A DNA stretch of 8,468 bases from Planctomycetota bacterium (lineage in GTDB: Bacteria > Planctomycetota > PUPC01 > JACPCR01): the NCBI GenBank assembly GCA_030740295.1, contig JASLXP010000784.1:1-8468 (forward strand), written 5' to 3'. Shown here one piece after another: positions 6,110-8,468 of the stretch (its first letter is position 1; each line of letters starts with the position of its first letter). The notes under the pieces are model-generated. The model did no database searches, was not told the DNA's origin, and worked only from the letters and a program-made list of their open reading frames with translations. A program made the translations under genes and the position numbers.

Positions 6110-6982
6110 TTGCCTCGTCAGACATCACTCCTCATCGGCCTGGCTTTCATTTCACCGTGGCTCTTCGGCTTCGCTGTGTTCATGCTGTACCCGATGGTGG
6201 CCTCCATCTATTTCAGCTTTTGCGATTATTCCGTTTTGCAGTCGGCCTTGTTTATCGGACTGGAAAACTATATCGAGCTTTTCGGAGATAAAGTCTTTCG
6301 GGTCTCACTCGGAAACACGCTCTTCTACGCATTCTTCGCGCTTGGCCTTGGGCTGGTCGTCTCCATCGGAGAGGCGCTGCTCCTCAACATGAAGGTCAAG
6401 GGGATGGCCTTTCATCGCACGATCATTTTTCTGCCGTCTCTGGTGCCGGTGGTCGCGCTGTCGGTGCTCTGGATGTGGATATTCAACGGCGAAAGCGGCC
6501 TCCTCAATGCAATATTGGAAGGAGTTGGCCTGCCCGCCCCAAACTGGCTTGGAAGCGAAGACTGGGCCATGCCCGCGCTGATCCTCATGAGCCTCTGGGG
6601 CATCGGGCATCCGGTGGTCATCTATCTTGCGGGACTGCAGGACATTCCGCGGGAACTGTATGAGGCCGCGGAAATCGATGGCGCGGGCAGTTGGGACCGG
6701 TTCTGGAACGTGACGCTCCCGATGCTGACGCCTGTCGTCTACTTCAATGTCGTCATGGGCATCATCGGCACGTTCCAGGTGTTTGCACAGCCTTACATCA
6801 TGACCCAGGGCGGCCCGGGTCGGGCCACCTATTTCTATGCCCTCGCGCTTTACGATTATGCGTTCATGGATTTGCGGATGGGTTACGCCTCCGCGATGGC
6901 ATGGATTCTCTTCATCATCATTCTCGGCCTCACATTGCTGGCCACTCGGGTCTCTCAGAAGTGGGTGCAATATGATCGCTGA
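6110..6982 (+). CDS. Sugar ABC transporter permease, MalF/UgpA type
   Basis: This is one of the two inner-membrane subunits of the carbohydrate importer. It has six predicted helices, at about residues 12-34, 69-91, 104-126, 154-176, 207-229 and 262-282. The cytoplasmic EAA loop that docks the ATPase is intact: E-L-Y-E-A-A-E-I-D-G-A (182-192), then V-T-L-P-M-L-T-P (201-208). T-Q-G-G-P (232-236) is the usual signature before the last helix in MalF-like subunits. At 290 aa it is of normal length, with no large periplasmic loop. The start is TTG at 6110, the first standard start codon after the binding-protein stop. No other standard start lies in frame before TM1 and no Shine-Dalgarno is visible, so initiation may depend on re-initiation or leader structure. 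It follows the binding protein by 69 bp and overlaps the next permease gene by 11 bp. Confidence 0.92.
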   Translation: MPRQTSLLIGLAFISPWLFGFAVFMLYPMVASIYFSFCDYSVLQSALFIGLENYIELFGDKVFRVSLGNTLFYAFFALGLGLVVSIGEALLLNMKVKGMAFHRTIIFLPSLVPVVALSVLWMWIFNGESGLLNAILEGVGLPAPNWLGSEDWAMPALILMSLWGIGHPVVIYLAGLQDIPRELYEAAEIDGAGSWDRFWNVTLPMLTPVVYFNVVMGIIGTFQVFAQPYIMTQGGPGRATYFYALALYDYAFMDLRMGYASAMAWILFIIILGLTLLATRVSQKWVQYDR

Positions 6983-8468
6983 CAACAGACAAAAGAAGAC
7001 GATCGCGAACCTCGCGCTCTGCCTCAGCTCCGCGTTGTTCCTGGTCCCATTTCTCTGGCTGCTGTTGACCGCGCTCAAACCCATCGAGCAGACCATGAAG
7101 TTTCAGTTCTGGCCGAAGAGCTACAAAGCCCCCATCAGTGGCCAGGTGGTCGAGATCATCAAAGAGCGGGAGATCACCGAAGAGCATGCCATCGTGATCA
7201 TCGAGGAGGGATTGAAGAAGGGTACCCGCCTGCTGATTCCCCGGAAAGAAATCAGCGATGGCAGGCTGGTCGTGGAAGAACAGACCGCGGATGTCGTGAC
7301 AACCGTCAGACGCCCTGTGCAGATCGAGCTCGAAGTGCCAGAAGGATGGTGGCGTGTGCGCGAAAAGCTCCTGCGAAAATACGCAGGCCAGCAGCCGCGC
7401 TGGACCTGTGTAGCGCCTGAAGAGATCGAACAGGGCGTCCGCTTCTGGTGGGAGAACTTCACCCTCGCCATCGAATACCTTTCGGATACGGACAAGCAGC
7501 CCCTCAGTTTCAAGCCAGCCACTGAAGGCTCAGCAGTTGGTATCTACCTGGAGTTACCCGCCCACCAGACAATCAACCTGGCGAGGTATGACACTCTTCG
7601 ACTTCGAGCGCGTGCCGGCAAACCGATGGAATTGGATTTTCTCGTTACGCCGACGAATGGCGAAACGGTCACCTTGAAGCAAGTGCTTAGCCTGAACGAA
7701 GGCGTGCAGGACGTAAGCCTGCGAGTGGACAAAGCTCTCGAGAGATCAGGCCACTGGGGCAGATGTAACTTGAAGGCTCTCTGGATTCGTGACGACACTC
7801 CAGAGAATCCAGACGTGGAGATCAGCGAGGCCCAGCTCATCCTCCATCGCGCCACCTTTTGGACATACCTCGCCAACACCCTCACCGTCTGCCTGCTGGG
7901 ATGCATCGGCACTGTCCTCTCGAGCTCGATCGTTGCCTATGGGTTTTCACGCATTCAATGGACGGGCCGTGACAAGATCTTCTGGGTCGTCCTCGCCACG
8001 ATGATGATTCCTTTCCCGGTCACGATGATCCCAATGTTCGGCGTCTTCCGGGCTCTTGGATGGGTCAACACTCTGAAGCCACTGTGGGTGCCCGCGTTTT
8101 TCGCGAGCGCGTTTAATGTTTTTCTTTTGCGGCAATTCTTTCTGACGATTCCGCACGAACTGTCGGACGCGGCGAGAATCGACGGCTGTTCTGAGTTCGG
8201 CATCTTCTGCCGCATCATCCTCCCGCTCTCCAAACCCGCGCTGGCCGTCGTGGCCCTTTTCCACTTCCTCTACGCCTGGAATGATTTCATGGGCCCGCTC
8301 ATCTACCTGACCAGGCCAGACACTTTTACGCTATCGCTGGCTCTGCAGCAGTATCAGAGCAGACACGGAGGATCGGAGTGGCACCTGCTGATGGCTATGT
8401 CCGCGCTGATTCTGACGCCGATTCTGGTGCTGTTCTTCTTCACCCAGAAAACGTTCATTCAAGGAATT
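6972..8468 (+). CDS. Sugar ABC transporter permease, MalG/UgpE type, with large insert (partial)
   Basis: This is the second inner-membrane subunit of the importer. I translated it from the ATG at 6972; it stays open for 499 codons to the window edge. The visible end (T-Q-K-T-F-I-Q-G-I) matches the usual extreme C-terminus of this family, so only about ten residues are likely missing. TM1 is at 13-34 and ends T-A-L-K-P. TM2-TM6 lie at about 297-323, 334-358, 370-390, 416-440 and 473-492. The EAA loop is clear: E-L-S-D-A-A-R-I-D-G (396-405), then I-I-L-P-L-S-K-P (415-422). The family is normally about 270-300 aa with about 40 residues between TM1 and the N-T-L of TM2. Here that interval is about 268 residues. 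The extra sequence is in frame, free of stops and similar in base use to its flanks, so it is not an assembly artefact on its face. Its start overlaps the upstream permease by 11 bp, so the two are probably translationally coupled. Confidence 0.92.
   Translation, partial: MIADNRQKKTIANLALCLSSALFLVPFLWLLLTALKPIEQTMKFQFWPKSYKAPISGQVVEIIKEREITEEHAIVIIEEGLKKGTRLLIPRKEISDGRLVVEEQTADVVTTVRRPVQIELEVPEGWWRVREKLLRKYAGQQPRWTCVAPEEIEQGVRFWWENFTLAIEYLSDTDKQPLSFKPATEGSAVGIYLELPAHQTINLARYDTLRLRARAGKPMELDFLVTPTNGETVTLKQVLSLNEGVQDVSLRVDKALERSGHWGRCNLKALWIRDDTPENPDVEISEAQLILHRATFWTYLANTLTVCLLGCIGTVLSSSIVAYGFSRIQWTGRDKIFWVVLATMMIPFPVTMIPMFGVFRALGWVNTLKPLWVPAFFASAFNVFLLRQFFLTIPHELSDAARIDGCSEFGIFCRIILPLSKPALAVVALFHFLYAWNDFMGPLIYLTRPDTFTLSLALQQYQSRHGGSEWHLLMAMSALILTPILVLFFFTQKTFIQGI
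7122..7850 (+). other. Periplasmic double insertion within the MalG-type permease
   Basis: This covers protein residues 51-293, between TM1 and TM2, which face the periplasm in this family. Two blocks are separable. Block 1 (51-157) is rich in Glu, Val and Ile with short beta-like stretches such as T-R-L-L-I-P-R-K-E-I and G-R-L-V-V-E-E. Next comes F-W-W-E-N-F-T-L-A-I-E-Y-L (158-170), which matches the 'W-x-N-Y' segment normally found between TM1 and TM2. Block 2 (171-293) alternates hydrophobic and polar residues, as in Y-D-T-L-R-L-R-A-R-A-G (206-216), E-L-D-F-L-V-T-P (220-227) and L-K-A-L-W-I (267-272), ending I-S-E-A-Q-L-I-L (284-291). That looks like a jelly-roll, carbohydrate-binding-type beta sandwich. 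The fold call is by eye. Confidence 0.55.

Noticed and set aside
6038..6112. Possible stop-codon read-through fusing the binding protein to the permease, since both share a frame
   Set aside because: The binding protein is periplasmic, while the permease N-terminus is expected in the cytoplasm before TM1, so a fusion would have the wrong topology. The shared frame is likely chance.
6305..7096. A 263-codon open frame on the - strand under the permease genes
   Set aside because: Its translation is a low-complexity run of His, Arg, Glu and Asp residues typical of the reverse of membrane-protein codons, and it crosses the permease junction. Judged a shadow.

Overview
The window looks like ordinary chromosomal sequence from a Gram-negative bacterium. 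It is moderately GC-rich by eye, densely coded, and has a lipoprotein-type solute-binding protein, exported small proteins and SD-poor starts including TTG and GTG. A PhyH-type oxygenase next to a sugar ABC importer and a membrane-anchored SGNH hydrolase recalls the Planctomycetes/Verrucomicrobia/Lentisphaerae group or relatives such as Hydrogenedentota. That placement is an impression only, because there is no rRNA or marker gene here.

Layout. (1) At 62-862 (+) there is a phytanoyl-CoA dioxygenase-family protein. It converges on the next block across a 40-base gap without a convincing terminator. (2) A five-gene block at 903-4603 is read leftwards. In transcription order it holds a two-TM small membrane protein, an exported helical protein with a DUF4177-like C-terminus, a 128-aa unknown protein, a MATE-family efflux transporter and a membrane-anchored SGNH/GDSL hydrolase. 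The last three are tightly packed (a 4-bp overlap, then a 6-bp gap), so they are probably co-transcribed. A good sigma70-like promoter (17-bp spacer) and a strong ribosome binding site precede the exported protein. (3) An 81-bp divergent intergenic region contains an imperfect palindrome that overlaps possible -10 boxes for both directions. (4) From 4685 to the right edge (+) runs a carbohydrate ABC importer operon: a lipoprotein solute-binding protein, a MalF/UgpA-type permease and a MalG/UgpE-type permease that runs off the window. No ATPase, regulator or glycoside hydrolase is visible, so the substrate cannot be named and the ATPase must be encoded elsewhere.

The most notable feature is the second permease. 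Members of this family are usually about 270-300 aa, but here roughly 230 extra residues lie between TM1 and TM2, as two blocks around the conserved short segment that normally links them. The second block reads like a beta-sandwich (carbohydrate-binding-like) domain facing the periplasm. The second point is the PhyH protein, whose expected HxD iron-binding motif reads H-R-G. The distal His and the 2-oxoglutarate Arg are in place with the usual spacing. I saw no rRNA, tRNA, CRISPR array, insertion sequence or phage gene.
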